Source: Mayamaea pseudoterrestris (taxonomy: Eukaryota; Bacillariophyta; Bacillariophyceae; Sellaphorales; Sellaphoraceae). From it: DNA of 64,000 nt. The notes below the pieces were generated by a model that saw nothing but the letters and a program-made list of their open reading frames with translations, was not told where the DNA came from and ran no database searches. The first letter of the stretch is position 1; every line of letters begins with the position of its first letter. The position numbers were made by a program, and so were the translations under genes. The stretch covers positions 434,001-498,000 of the forward strand of contig BROI01000012.1 in NCBI GenBank assembly GCA_027923505.1, given 5' to 3'. Below, piece after piece: positions 39,405-48,776 of this stretch.

Positions 39405-40601
39405 ATGATTGGACTACCCTGGGTGCATATATTTATTCTCGCCTCTGTTAGTTTTAACGTTTTCACTGTCAATCCTGTGATTTCACTCTCAATCGGCAGC
39501 AGCAACAGCAGACGAAGCAATCATCAGCGAGGATCACCCACCATTATGCAGTCACAGCAGCACCAGCAGCAGAAAGCACGCACCGAATCCTCTCGCTCCT
39601 TCGCCAGTGCCTCAAGTAGCAATTCACTGAATGACTTGCAGGATGCGCCATCGTTGCAATCGATTCGCGTTGGGTTCATTGGATGTGGAACCATTGCATC
39701 AGCCATTGCTTTTGGTTTTGCCAAGCAAACCAAGATTTCCATTCAACACATTACGGTTTCGAAAAGGTCTGCAAGCAAGTCGGCCGCTCTACAAGAGAAG
39801 CTTGGGACTGAATTGGTTTTTATTTATGAAAACAATCAGCAAGTTGTCGACCAGTCGGATCTCGTATTCATTACAGTCTTGCCGCAGCAAACGACACAAG
39901 TCTTACAGTCCCTTACATTTGACGCTTCAAAGCATACACTGATATCGCTCGTATCCACCAGTCGAGTTGATCAACTTGCCATTGATTCCAAACTACCGCT
40001 TGGTCGCGTCTTTAAAATGATCTGTCTTCCAGCAGTTGCGACGCTGGATGGGGTTTGCTTGATTACGCCTAATCCAGTGTTGCGAGCGGCGGACGGAAAC
40101 GACGATTCGGCCACGCGACAATTAGCGCAGCAAAACAGTACTTTGACGCAACTTTTCGAGTCACTTGGCGGAATGATTTCGGCCGATACGGAGGAACAAA
40201 TGACAGCCATGATGATACCGAGCGGCATGATGGGGACGTTTTACGGCGTCTTGAAGCAGCATCGCGACTTTGTCTTGCGACAAGCCAATGGCGCAGAGAG
40301 CCAGAGTGACAGCAATCACCAGAGACTTGGATCTAGAGCCGCGACAGAACTTGTCATCAAATACTACCATGGTATGCTGGTCGATGCCATGCAGCGACTT
40401 GAACAAGAAGACAATGCAAATGACAATTCAGACTTGTTGGAGCAACTGATCGAGGAGCAAACACCTGGTGGTCTCAATGAGCAATGCCTGAACGAGTTTC
40501 AGTCTCTTAATGGAATGGACGTTTATACACAAGTACAAGAATCGCTTTTGAAGCGATTAACTGCGGTTCAATCGAATGGTGCCAACAGAAACGATCCATA
40601 A
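39405..40601 (+). CDS. Pyrroline-5-carboxylate-reductase-like NAD(P)-dependent oxidoreductase
   Basis: 398 aa. The N-terminus is a hydrophobic, signal-like leader (WVHIFILASVSFNVFTVNPV) followed by a Ser/Gln-rich stretch. The Rossmann domain begins near residue 85 with IRVGFIGCGTIASAIAFGFA (G-x-G-x2-A), then VSKRSASKSAALQEKLG, LVFITVLPQQT and MICLPAVATL. That is the layout of ProC-type P5C reductases and relatives. The C-terminal helical domain is divergent from true ProC, and the usual dimer motif (GSGPAY) is replaced by IPSGMMGTFYG. It may therefore act on another imine or a similar substrate. A minisatellite lies just upstream in the same orientation. The leader could direct it to the secretory pathway or a plastid. 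Confidence 0.7.
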   Translation: MIGLPWVHIFILASVSFNVFTVNPVISLSIGSSNSRRSNHQRGSPTIMQSQQHQQQKARTESSRSFASASSSNSLNDLQDAPSLQSIRVGFIGCGTIASAIAFGFAKQTKISIQHITVSKRSASKSAALQEKLGTELVFIYENNQQVVDQSDLVFITVLPQQTTQVLQSLTFDASKHTLISLVSTSRVDQLAIDSKLPLGRVFKMICLPAVATLDGVCLITPNPVLRAADGNDDSATRQLAQQNSTLTQLFESLGGMISADTEEQMTAMMIPSGMMGTFYGVLKQHRDFVLRQANGAESQSDSNHQRLGSRAATELVIKYYHGMLVDAMQRLEQEDNANDNSDLLEQLIEEQTPGGLNEQCLNEFQSLNGMDVYTQVQESLLKRLTAVQSNGANRNDP

Positions 40602-41560
40602 GCACCAGTTTGTGATAGCTTGAGATGAATATCTGATAGACCGTAATGATAATTTTAACTTTAAGCTTTCAGCCATTATTTGCCGGCAAGGGGCTCAACT
40701 ACAACGTCGTCCGAGAGAAATGCTCCAAACAGCAAGTAGTTGATACAGAATCAGAGGCGGCGCTTGCGGATGCTTAATCATCATAGTGTATCTAACACCC
40801 CAGCAGAAATGGAAGCATGCCATTATCTTAAAGATTTGTTATGAACGTTTAATTTAAGCGACACCAGCATTGGCTAGCCTACTGGACATTGAAATATTGC
40901 TACTGCCGTTTCCTTTTATCAGAAACACCGACGAACATCTTCAGCACGTAAATCGCACTCACGATTCCAGTCCTGTCCCTTTGTGGTGCGCTAAGCATCT
41001 ACACTAAACTTACAAAGCCCATCGCTGCAGTTTACCGGTACCAAGGCAGGCACCAGTATAGCTGGCTGAGTGCCGACACTGACCATCTAAGTGGCATGCT
41101 TCCTTGCACATATCGCCTTAGATGAGCCTCTATTTATTCTCGAAATGTCCTTGTGCCAAGATGCTCAAGTTTTGGTTTGTTCTACACTACTTGTACGTAC
41201 TGTAGACATAGCGAGCTCAAAGCATACTACTTTTAACGTCTATTTACCCGCAAAAATGAAGATACGGCGTGCCGGCGCGTTTACGCTTCCATCCATCGCC
41301 TCATTTTTTCTCCCTCCAAATCGCCAAGAGAACCAAGAGTTTTGCTTTGCAATCGATCATTCGCATACATTCGCAGTTCCTACGATCCTATCTACACTTG
41401 CTAATACATTTGGTCAGAATAACGGGACAGAGCTTTATTTGCAAATAAAAGTTTCCGATCGAACTGAAAATCAAGCACTTTATTTGACGCTTCGCATCGC
41501 ACCTTTGCTCCTTTGCACCTTTCCTGTCGACGGCGCATAATTTCAACACTCCAGCAAACC
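40602..41560. other. Intergenic, mostly empty
   Basis: About 960 bp between two plus-strand genes. TACCGGTA occurs at 41033-41040 and CTACTTGTA at 41187-41195, both upstream of the plastid thioredoxin-like gene. A frame running to 41540 (containing KIRRAGAFTLPSIASFF and ELYLQIKVSDRTEN) has protein-like composition but no sure start and no domain. It probably belongs to the 5' region. Confidence 0.35.
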
Positions 41561-42184
41561 ATGCTACTCCTATTCTCTCTTGTATTTGTGACTTCCGTTA
41601 AGGCATTTCAACCTTCTGTCAACTCGTCTCCCAGTGGCTCGCGCCTCTCATACACCAACGTTGTTGACGAACATTCCGCCTCGATGACGGTTGTCTCGCT
41701 TCCGTCGCCACAGCGTACAGCATACCACGACAACATATTTGAGGCGCCATCGCTATACGGCATAAACACATTAATGAAGCACAGCCGTCGACAAGGTGAC
41801 ATTGCCATTATTCGATATCACGCTCCCTATTGTCGGGCTTGCATTAAAGTTGCTCCAAAGATTGAACGTTTGGCGCGACGAAACACCGACATTACGTTTA
41901 TTGAAGTCCCAGTCTCCAACAAGAATCCTGAAAAGGATGCAATACTAGAGATCATGGAGGTTCCAAGCATTCCATGGGGTCAGGTATGGCACCCGCAGGT
42001 TGGGATCGTCGAAGAGCTGTCGCTAAATCCAAAGTATTTCGACGACTTTGTCCGCATTGTTCAAAGCTACCAACAAGGAGAATGTGAGCTGCCAAATGAC
42101 ATTTATCAAGCTTCCGGTGTATATGGCGCGCCATATTATCGAAAGGAGCGAGAAACAGTCGTCGAGTTGGGAAGCTTTCGCTAG
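41561..42184 (+). CDS. Plastid-targeted thioredoxin-like protein (CRAC active site)
   Basis: 207 aa. The start at 41561 is chosen because it puts a bipartite plastid presequence first: a hydrophobic signal (LLLFSLVFVTSV) and then KAFQPS. The thioredoxin fold spans about residues 65-175, with IIRYHAPYCRACIKVAPKIE (redox motif Cys-Arg-Ala-Cys), DITFIEVPVS, and a cis-Pro region VPSIPWGQVW. The unusual CRAC motif and extended strands set it apart from standard WCGPC thioredoxins. A disulfide or thiol role in the stroma is inferred. The frame is open a little 5' of the chosen ATG but without ATG codons. Confidence 0.8.
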   Translation: MLLLFSLVFVTSVKAFQPSVNSSPSGSRLSYTNVVDEHSASMTVVSLPSPQRTAYHDNIFEAPSLYGINTLMKHSRRQGDIAIIRYHAPYCRACIKVAPKIERLARRNTDITFIEVPVSNKNPEKDAILEIMEVPSIPWGQVWHPQVGIVEELSLNPKYFDDFVRIVQSYQQGECELPNDIYQASGVYGAPYYRKERETVVELGSFR

Positions 42185-43566
42185 CTTAAATTTACGAGTC
42201 TTATTGCACTATTAGACTCCTAATGCATGTAATGATTCTTTATATCAAGCCTGCTCGCCTACGGTAGCTTATTAGACTGCCACACGAAAGCTAGCCGATT
42301 GCATGATTGTTGAGCGCTTTTGCTTGATTAGCCTTGATCTTTCGTCCCTCGTGCTGATCGATATGTACGGCGACAAATACTCTCGGTAGTAGAATGTTCT
42401 CGTCATTTTGACATCGCCTCCACTGCAAGCACAGCATATCGGGTAGCTGTCAACCACCGTAGAGCCATATAGCCATTATCGCCGATAAGTGAGGTTGTAC
42501 GCCGCAAAAGCTTCGTTTCGATTTGTCACTGTGCATTATATCATTGCGACAGTGACGCTGGACGATACCTCATCGTGTAGGACGCTTCCAGCTCGTGCGT
42601 ACGAATATAGTGCTTGCAACGACTACCGGAAGTAGATTTGTGCTTTCGTGGCAGTCTCAAGCACCTGACTCTGCCGTGAACTCGTCGCTTCTCTAGCAAA
42701 TATCTTTGCGAATCGACCTCGTCGTCGCCACCAGTTGCGTACGAATAAGCAGTATACTCAGCGATGCAATTGATTCTTCCAATCTCATAGTTTGCAGCTT
42801 TTGTTTTGCAAGGCCTGGATGTTGCAACCGAGATGCTGAGTGGCCCACTGAATTAGACCACTGGAGACGTCAATGACAGAAATTCCCGAAATTACAGCGC
42901 TACTTCGACTGCTTGACGTCTGGTCGTTAAGAAGTATCTGGCTGCCATGCTATCCAACGCATCTCTTACTCTTACGCTGTATCGTGGAATGTGATGAGAT
43001 GCTCACATTATTGCTCCAGCAGTCCAGCAGCAGCGGCATTTTCCATTATTCTTCGCGACCTGCATCTGCCAACATTGCTTCTGTCAATATCGTAGCCACT
43101 CCTTCAGCCCTGTAGAATCGCTTATAATGATGTACACAGTGGCCGATAATCGATGCTCTCGAAGAAATTGAGAAACGCACGGAGTCTGTGGTGACAAGTC
43201 GCCAAGCGAGCGACGCTGCTGCTCGGAAAGGTCTGCAATGCATGTAGCAGCAAACTTGCGAGCTACCCCGCGCGATGTTTCTGTTGAGTATTGTTGACTG
43301 TGTCCACTTTCCTCATGGCTTGCTGTCGTCGTGCGATCAAAGCATAGATAATAGGTAGCGAGGAGCGATGCGACTCGCATGAAGGCTGCCGATTGCCGCA
43401 CAATCCGTCATTCTTCACTCAAAAGCTTGCCGTTCATGGATTCGTCCTCTATGATCTTGTCGTTGGCTGCTACTGAACCAATGTAAACGACACCCATTAC
43501 CCTGTTTACCGAGCCAGCAGGCCAGCAGGTCACCAATGAGGAGCATGGACATTGGTATTTGAAATG
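42185..43566. other. Intergenic, no confident gene
   Basis: 1.4 kb between the ends of two convergent genes. Open frames such as 43084-43401 (-, 105 codons) and 42873-43115 (+) have no recognisable motif. The first reads plausibly (ATCIADLSEQQRRSLGDLSP) but stands alone. I cannot support a gene. Confidence 0.35.
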
Positions 43567-44832
43567 TCAAGCGTGGCTGAAGACGGATTGGTTCTGCGCG
43601 CCAACGACATTATCCACCAGTCCAATTGGAATGATTTCGAAAATGGCTTCCAGTGGCGGAGGAAATTCGTCCTTCCATATCTTTAATCCATCGGCGCAGC
43701 AATATACAGGAACATTATGCTCGCGACCCGCTTGCACCAACCGCTTGCTTCCAACTTTGTTGACGATTGCATTGGGCATCACGCAGTCACACCCAATAAG
43801 TATGAGATTGTAGTGTTGAATCGAGTGGATGAGCTCGTCGTCGTCAGCGGCGCAAGCCTTTTCGTTGTACACTAGTCGAAGCTCCTCGGCCATGAGCTCT
43901 CCTTCGCCGCCAGGAAAGCTCTTGCTACATGTAACAGAAAGACGTACGAAAGATCCACACGCCTCATGAACCTTGTTCAATACAGTTGCGAGCGTCGAGG
44001 ATCGACTGAACGTTGCAATCCGGAACTCTTCGTTTTGACTCGTCGCATCCACATGGCCGCCCCTGGAAGCGTGCCGCTCAGTATGCCATTTTTGGAGCAG
44101 TGCAACAACCGAGTCAACGGCCAGGTTGATAGCTTTTGTAGTCTCCTCTTGAATCATTTTCATAACGTGGTCGGCATCACCAACCTCATCATACAGGTTA
44201 AGAACATTGGTAATGGCCACCATGCTGGGTCGCATCATCTTCATTTGCTTCGGATCAGCGTTCGGATGCACCTTTAGTAGCTCAATCGCCTGTCTTGCCA
44301 TTGTCATTGCTCCGTCTCGTCGATTGCTAGCCCAAGTCCGCACAGAATCTGGCACTGCTTGTAAGTACTGGCCGAAGGTTGCGTGATGGAAGGCTTGCGT
44401 CAGGTTTGGCACTGTCGGATATAGCTGTTCCAATTCTGAAAGAGTAACAAACTTGAATATGTCATGTTCTGTTCCTCGGAGCTCGAGATTCCAGTCGTCG
44501 GGTAGATGCACCAAAAATGGATAGACGCGAAACAAGAATGGAAAAGCGCGTGATTCTGGTGAATCGTTCTGCCGACGTTCCATTGGAGCATCCACAAAAA
44601 GGCCATGCATGGCTCCTGGTTCGACACCACCCTTAATGTACTCTCCCAAGTTCGTTTCTTCATACAATTCTCGCTTGGCTGCTTGCCAGGGCGTTTCGCC
44701 GGCTTCGATGGATCCAGAGCAAGCCGCCCAGTGTGACGCAAACGTTGGCAGCGTTGACCGCCGCAAAAAGACGGCAACTTTCAAGTCCTTGGTCATTATA
44801 AAGCAACTGACAACCCTTTTAATCATCGTCAT
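43567..44832 (-). CDS. Nudix hydrolase fused to eIF2B/ribose-1,5-bisphosphate-isomerase-like domain
   Basis: 421 aa in two parts. Residues 1-145 are a Nudix domain. Its box starts at Gly40 with Glu46 and runs to REL-x-EE (54-59), but the usual Gly after EE is Asn61. Nudix enzymes cleave nucleoside diphosphates linked to another group. Residues about 170-421 are an initiation-factor-2B-like fold, with IATFSRSSTLATVL, MAEELRLVY and LILIGCDCVMPNAIVNKVGS. The Asp in GCD is the residue kept in the sugar-phosphate isomerases of this family (MtnA, R15P isomerase), whereas true eIF2B subunits have Glu. The catalytic Cys of archaeal R15P isomerase is not seen. A nucleotide- or sugar-phosphate salvage enzyme is more likely than a translation factor. 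A KRVPVKT minisatellite lies just upstream. Confidence 0.85.
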   Translation of the reverse strand: MTMIKRVVSCFIMTKDLKVAVFLRRSTLPTFASHWAACSGSIEAGETPWQAAKRELYEETNLGEYIKGGVEPGAMHGLFVDAPMERRQNDSPESRAFPFLFRVYPFLVHLPDDWNLELRGTEHDIFKFVTLSELEQLYPTVPNLTQAFHHATFGQYLQAVPDSVRTWASNRRDGAMTMARQAIELLKVHPNADPKQMKMMRPSMVAITNVLNLYDEVGDADHVMKMIQEETTKAINLAVDSVVALLQKWHTERHASRGGHVDATSQNEEFRIATFSRSSTLATVLNKVHEACGSFVRLSVTCSKSFPGGEGELMAEELRLVYNEKACAADDDELIHSIQHYNLILIGCDCVMPNAIVNKVGSKRLVQAGREHNVPVYCCADGLKIWKDEFPPPLEAIFEIIPIGLVDNVVGAQNQSVFSHA

Positions 44833-44926
44833 GAGATCTGATTCATGCTACTGCTTGTTGGTGCGTGTACATGATGAGAAGCGATACTGCTGCCAGCCAT
44901 GTTGTAATCCATGATGGCTGGACGGA

Positions 44927-45133
44927 GTTTTCACTGCCACTCGTTTCACGCTATTGCCTAATGACGTAGTTTTCACTGGCACTTGTTTTGTAAAATTGCC
45001 TACTGACGCAGTTTTCACTGGCACTCGTTTCATATTAAAGCCTAATGACGTAGTTTTCACTGGCACTCGTTTCGTATTATAGCCTCATGACGTAGTTTTC
45101 ACTGGCACTCGTTTTGTGCTATTGCCTCATGAC
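44927..45133 (-). repeat. 42-bp minisatellite B (KRVPVKT core), five units
   Basis: On the + strand the word gttttcactg(g/c)cac begins at 44927, 44969, 45011, 45053 and 45095, an exact 42-bp period. Read on the minus strand each unit gives a 14-residue repeat of the type KRVPVKTxSxGN. An open frame through the array ends at 44848, 16 nt before the Nudix-fusion start codon. The core gaaacgagtgccagtgaaaac is identical to that of array A at 39.1 kb. The remaining half of the unit differs. Confidence 0.95.
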
Positions 45134-46068
45134 TCATTAAGTGTTTCTCCAGAAGCAAGAATGATTTCGGCGACTCGTTCCTTGGTCGGCCACGAACCGC
45201 GAAGAGATCCATCATGGCTCATGGCTTGCGGCATGCGGCGAGAATGTCAGACCCATGCCTCATCCAGCCATATTCGTAGACGACTTGACAGATTCGTCGC
45301 AAGCTTTTTTTTTGTCACGATCAACTTCGCAATCGCAACCCGCAACCATGCACCTTCATGTAGTTCGTCGGCGCTTGGTCGTTCGCCTCGGCCGAACATA
45401 TTTAAAGCCGTTGGTCAGCCTTTTTAGCTGAGGCTGTAGCCCCTACCTGTTGCAGTTGCGTCTGGCAAGCTCAATGCATTTGCTCGTTTCATGTGCTGCT
45501 GTTTGCTATATAAGGGTCATGTCGTCGCAATACCTGCGAAAAGATGACAATCCATTGTTCTCAACGTCATGGCGAAGAGAAATATTGATTAGACGGCAAA
45601 GGCGAAACGATCTTGTCGATGAGAGATACAATTTCCACAAGCTTCATCCGTAGTCCTTGTTATTTTCTGCAGGATGGCAACGCCAATGAGGATGCGAGGT
45701 GCGATGCAGGGGATCGATAGATCCTTGTTATTGTAGTTTGGACCAACGAATGAATGAGAGCCTCAATGACGCTACAGAAATGTAGAAGAACATTGAAGCG
45801 TATCCCTTCTAACAAATCAATTTCATGCAGCAGATGCGCTGCTGACTCTGCGTTACTTGCTGATGGAATAGTCTCTACAATTACCGCCGACTTGCCTTTG
45901 TGCTGACGTAGAAGACGAGGCGATGCCAGTCGATCTACTTAACTATACTGTAGCGGTACGAGCAGCCAGTAACCCCAATTCATTGTCTATAATATACATT
46001 CTAATCATTTTGCCCTTGCAGCAGCTTGCATCAAACCCCAGACTGTACATAGTGCTCACGATTCGCTA
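45134..46068. other. Intergenic, no gene seen
   Basis: About 930 bp with only short open frames. A TATATAAG box-like word lies at 45507-45514, but no convincing gene follows it. The right end holds the 3' region of the methyltransferase gene. Confidence 0.4.
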
Positions 46069-47334
46069 TCATTGGTTCTTTCGCATAAACGCATGATAGC
46101 GATGTCGAAAAACAAAGTCTTCCTCAAAAGCAATCGAGTTTGCGTCAATATTCCAGTCATGCAAGTCAATGTTGGACTTGAAAAAGGATTGGTAAATTCC
46201 ACCGCCGTCGTACAAGCTTTCGCAGAGTGGATACGAAACATGCTCCAGTATAATCGGAGCACCTGGCTTTGCAATGCGAATCATTTCATCGAGCTGTGTT
46301 CGATACCATGCATTTTGCTTATGCTGCGCGTCGTCACTCAGCGCATAGTTGTCTGGATCAACGTCCTTCTTTGCCTCGCAAAGCTCCACGTACTTGCCGT
46401 ACAATTCACTGGAACTGCCAACGTCCAAGCCAAGCGGATTCGCAAGCGGGTCGATTCCGCCGCTAATGACAATGTCCATGGAGTTGTCGGGAATATGAGG
46501 AATGCTCGTCGGATCAGCTTGACAGACGAGACCAAAGGTTACTCGCCCAGGTAGTATGGAGGAGTCGAGCAGCTGGTTCGCGACTCGTACTGCGTCGGCA
46601 TTCTCGTCGCTCCCATAAATGACAAGCCCTCGGAAACCTTCTTGCTGTAACAAGTCGATCGTCATGTAAAGGTTTAGTCCCTTTCCGCAGGAAGACTCGT
46701 AGATTGACATGTTGTCCGAAACGTTCGGTATCAAGTATTTTTGTCGAAAATGACGCATTCCCCGTTGAACGTCGTCGTAAGAATGACCCCAGCTGTCAAA
46801 ACCTTGCAGCTTTTGAAAGATTCGCAAGTATTCGGAAACGTTGCTGCTAATTTCCTTGCTCCTTGAATCGTACCAAGTGATTGGTTGCTGCTGGTCGGAG
46901 GTCGTTAATTGTTTTAAATGAGCCGCGACTGAATTCTCGTCAAAAGCGGGACAGGTAATGTCGAGTCGCGAATCATACATCTTTATCAAGTAGTCCTCCT
47001 CTTTTGTTGCAGACATTGGCGGTTTTGAGGAAGATTCGTCGTTCTCTTCGTCGACCGAATCGGTCGCAACTGAATCAGCGCTCAATCCATTGAGACTACT
47101 AGCTTTTCGTATCACATCTGGCAGTATAATCGGAGCAACCCAATGACATGCTAGAATACTCAAGACGAGGAGACTGCACATGAGCTTGAAGGAAGGCCGT
47201 CGATGATGAGAATGCGCGCCGTGCGGCGATGGTCGCTTGGGCGACGAAGGCGGCGATGATGATGAACGTATCAGTTGATTTATCTCGGCGTCAAGCGAGT
47301 CGATCTCCTCGCCATCATCCATTTCCAAAGACAT
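46069..47334 (-). CDS. Membrane-anchored SAM-dependent methyltransferase
   Basis: 421 aa. After an acidic, Ser/Pro-rich cytosolic tail there is one membrane span (LMCSLLVLSILACHWVAPII, about residues 50-70), giving a type II topology. The catalytic part is a class I methyltransferase. Motif I is SIYESSCGKGLNLYMTIDLL, the acidic end of strand 2 is IYGSDENADAVRVA, motif IV is SMDIVISGGIDPL, and a late strand reads APIILEHVSYP. Family members use S-adenosylmethionine. The substrate is unknown; a Golgi or ER glycan or protein is possible given the anchor. It shares a 377-bp divergent promoter with plastid IF-3, and that promoter contains a TACCGGTA. Confidence 0.75.
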   Translation of the reverse strand: MSLEMDDGEEIDSLDAEINQLIRSSSSPPSSPKRPSPHGAHSHHRRPSFKLMCSLLVLSILACHWVAPIILPDVIRKASSLNGLSADSVATDSVDEENDESSSKPPMSATKEEDYLIKMYDSRLDITCPAFDENSVAAHLKQLTTSDQQQPITWYDSRSKEISSNVSEYLRIFQKLQGFDSWGHSYDDVQRGMRHFRQKYLIPNVSDNMSIYESSCGKGLNLYMTIDLLQQEGFRGLVIYGSDENADAVRVANQLLDSSILPGRVTFGLVCQADPTSIPHIPDNSMDIVISGGIDPLANPLGLDVGSSSELYGKYVELCEAKKDVDPDNYALSDDAQHKQNAWYRTQLDEMIRIAKPGAPIILEHVSYPLCESLYDGGGIYQSFFKSNIDLHDWNIDANSIAFEEDFVFRHRYHAFMRKNQ

Positions 47335-47711
47335 TACAGATCGAGTATTTTGTCTATTAAGCTATTCGCGGATGTACTATTCGTTTCATCTCCATGGTTG
47401 TGACGAGGTAGAGGTTTGATGGGTTCATGCGTTGCGAACGAATCTCGAGGGCGTCGGCGCGCGTGCCATGCCGACCTCGACCACGCGACTCCGAGTCATG
47501 AGCTATCTTATTACCGGTAAGACCTGTCGCACCTCACAGCCACCGAATTCACAGTCAGCGCGCCATGGCGATCTTCGACTTGACGTCTCGTGTTTGTTGA
47601 GCTGGACGAGAAAGCTTTGCGCATCCGCTGGACTCTCGCCAAGCAACTGAATCGTATATATACAGCTTCCATTATCGTGGTTGTATCGAATAGCTCTTAA
47701 ATTAACTCGCC
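47335..47711. promoter_or_regulatory. Divergent promoter, methyltransferase / plastid IF-3
   Basis: A 377-bp gap between opposite start codons. TACCGGTA lies at 47512-47519 in the middle, and a TATA-like tatatata at about 47655-47662 lies some 50 nt before the IF-3 start codon. Confidence 0.45.
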
Positions 47712-48686
47712 ATGCTGCATCCATCTGCATCATTCACCTTCCTCCTCGCGAGCAGCTGTTGCTGCTTGATGGGATTGACGAGTGCCTTTCTTCCGTCAAG
47801 ACCTTCTTCAACTCCACTATTCATCCCATCAAAAAGATTACAATCCATAGAATCCTCTACAAGTCTCTACGCGCGCGGAAGACCCGATCGCAACAAGGGA
47901 CCTGACGTTCAAGAAAAGGATCTGCCAACCATGAACGAAGCAATCACTGCACCTCAACTCCGCGTCATTACGCCAAACCCAAAGGGCAAGGATGATGCTC
48001 TTGGCGTCATGACTAGAGCCGAAGCCTTGCAAAAGGCTCAAGACATGGGAAACTTGGATTTGATTCTCATTAATCCAACGTCTGATCCACCCGTTTGCAA
48101 AATTGTCGACTATCAAAAGTTTAGATACTCGCAGGAAAAGAAGGCCAAGGAGCAGCGTAAAAATAGCAAGACGGTAGAAGTCAAGGAGATTAAAATGTCA
48201 TACAAAATTGATGTTCATGACTATGATGTTCGTCGCAAGAGTGCATTAAAGTTCTTGCGTCAGGGCAATCGCGTCAAGTGCACTGTCATGTTTCGGGGAC
48301 GAGAGGTGCAGCATGATGCGCTCGGTTACGAGCTACTTGACAAGCTGGCAGTAGATTTGGAAGAGACTTGCTTGAAGGAAGGTAGACCGAAGAAGGAGGG
48401 CCGGAACTTGTCGTTGATTCTTGGACCAAGGCCAGAAGTGTTAAAGGCAGTCAATGACAATCGCAAGCGTGACATGGCGCTCAAGCGAAAGTCAAAGGAA
48501 GATACACAGCAGCAAAAGGTTGTTTTAGCGGATGGGACCGAGGCAGAATTGGACTTGTCATTGAGTGAGGAAGATGCTGAAGATGACTATGACGACGACT
48601 TTGACGATGATGATGAAGACGACGACGATGAGAGTTTGGAATCACTTTTGGGAAGCGACGATTTGACTGACGCTCTTTTTGGTTAA
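47712..48686 (+). CDS. infC: Plastid translation initiation factor IF-3
   Basis: A bacterial-type factor for plastid ribosomes that keeps the small subunit free and checks initiator tRNA pairing. The presequence is bipartite: a signal peptide (SFTFLLASSCCCLMGL) followed by TSAFLPSR and a Ser-rich transit part. The N-domain reads LRVITPNPKGKDDALGVMTR and the linker VCKIVDYQKFRYSQEKKAKE. The C-domain reads VKEIKMSYKIDVHDYDVRR and FLRQGNRVKCTVMFRGRE, ending ILGPRPE. This is the full IF-3 pattern. A very acidic tail of about 50 residues (Asp/Glu-rich) follows, as in some algal IF-3 proteins, and is not part of the bacterial core. The total of 324 aa is long for this reason. Confidence 0.93.
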   Translation: MLHPSASFTFLLASSCCCLMGLTSAFLPSRPSSTPLFIPSKRLQSIESSTSLYARGRPDRNKGPDVQEKDLPTMNEAITAPQLRVITPNPKGKDDALGVMTRAEALQKAQDMGNLDLILINPTSDPPVCKIVDYQKFRYSQEKKAKEQRKNSKTVEVKEIKMSYKIDVHDYDVRRKSALKFLRQGNRVKCTVMFRGREVQHDALGYELLDKLAVDLEETCLKEGRPKKEGRNLSLILGPRPEVLKAVNDNRKRDMALKRKSKEDTQQQKVVLADGTEAELDLSLSEEDAEDDYDDDFDDDDEDDDDESLESLLGSDDLTDALFG

Positions 48687-48776
48687 ACTTGACAAGCAGT
48701 GCTTAAAAAGATAGAGACTTGTGAGTACGACATGCATGGTCAAGTTAACAACGTAGTTAGTTTAAGTATACGCACG

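Noticed and set aside
41091-41540. 149-codon frame as a separate gene
   Set aside because: It opens with GTG, has no domain and ends only 20 nt before the plastid thioredoxin-like start, so it more likely lies in the 5' region.
39121-45133. CRISPR arrays
   Set aside because: The units are contiguous tandem repeats of 42-43 bp without unique spacers, in a eukaryotic genome with no cas genes. They are minisatellites.
45507-45514. TATATAAG as a promoter of a gene at 45519
   Set aside because: The ATG is only a few bases away and the following frame is short and without motifs.
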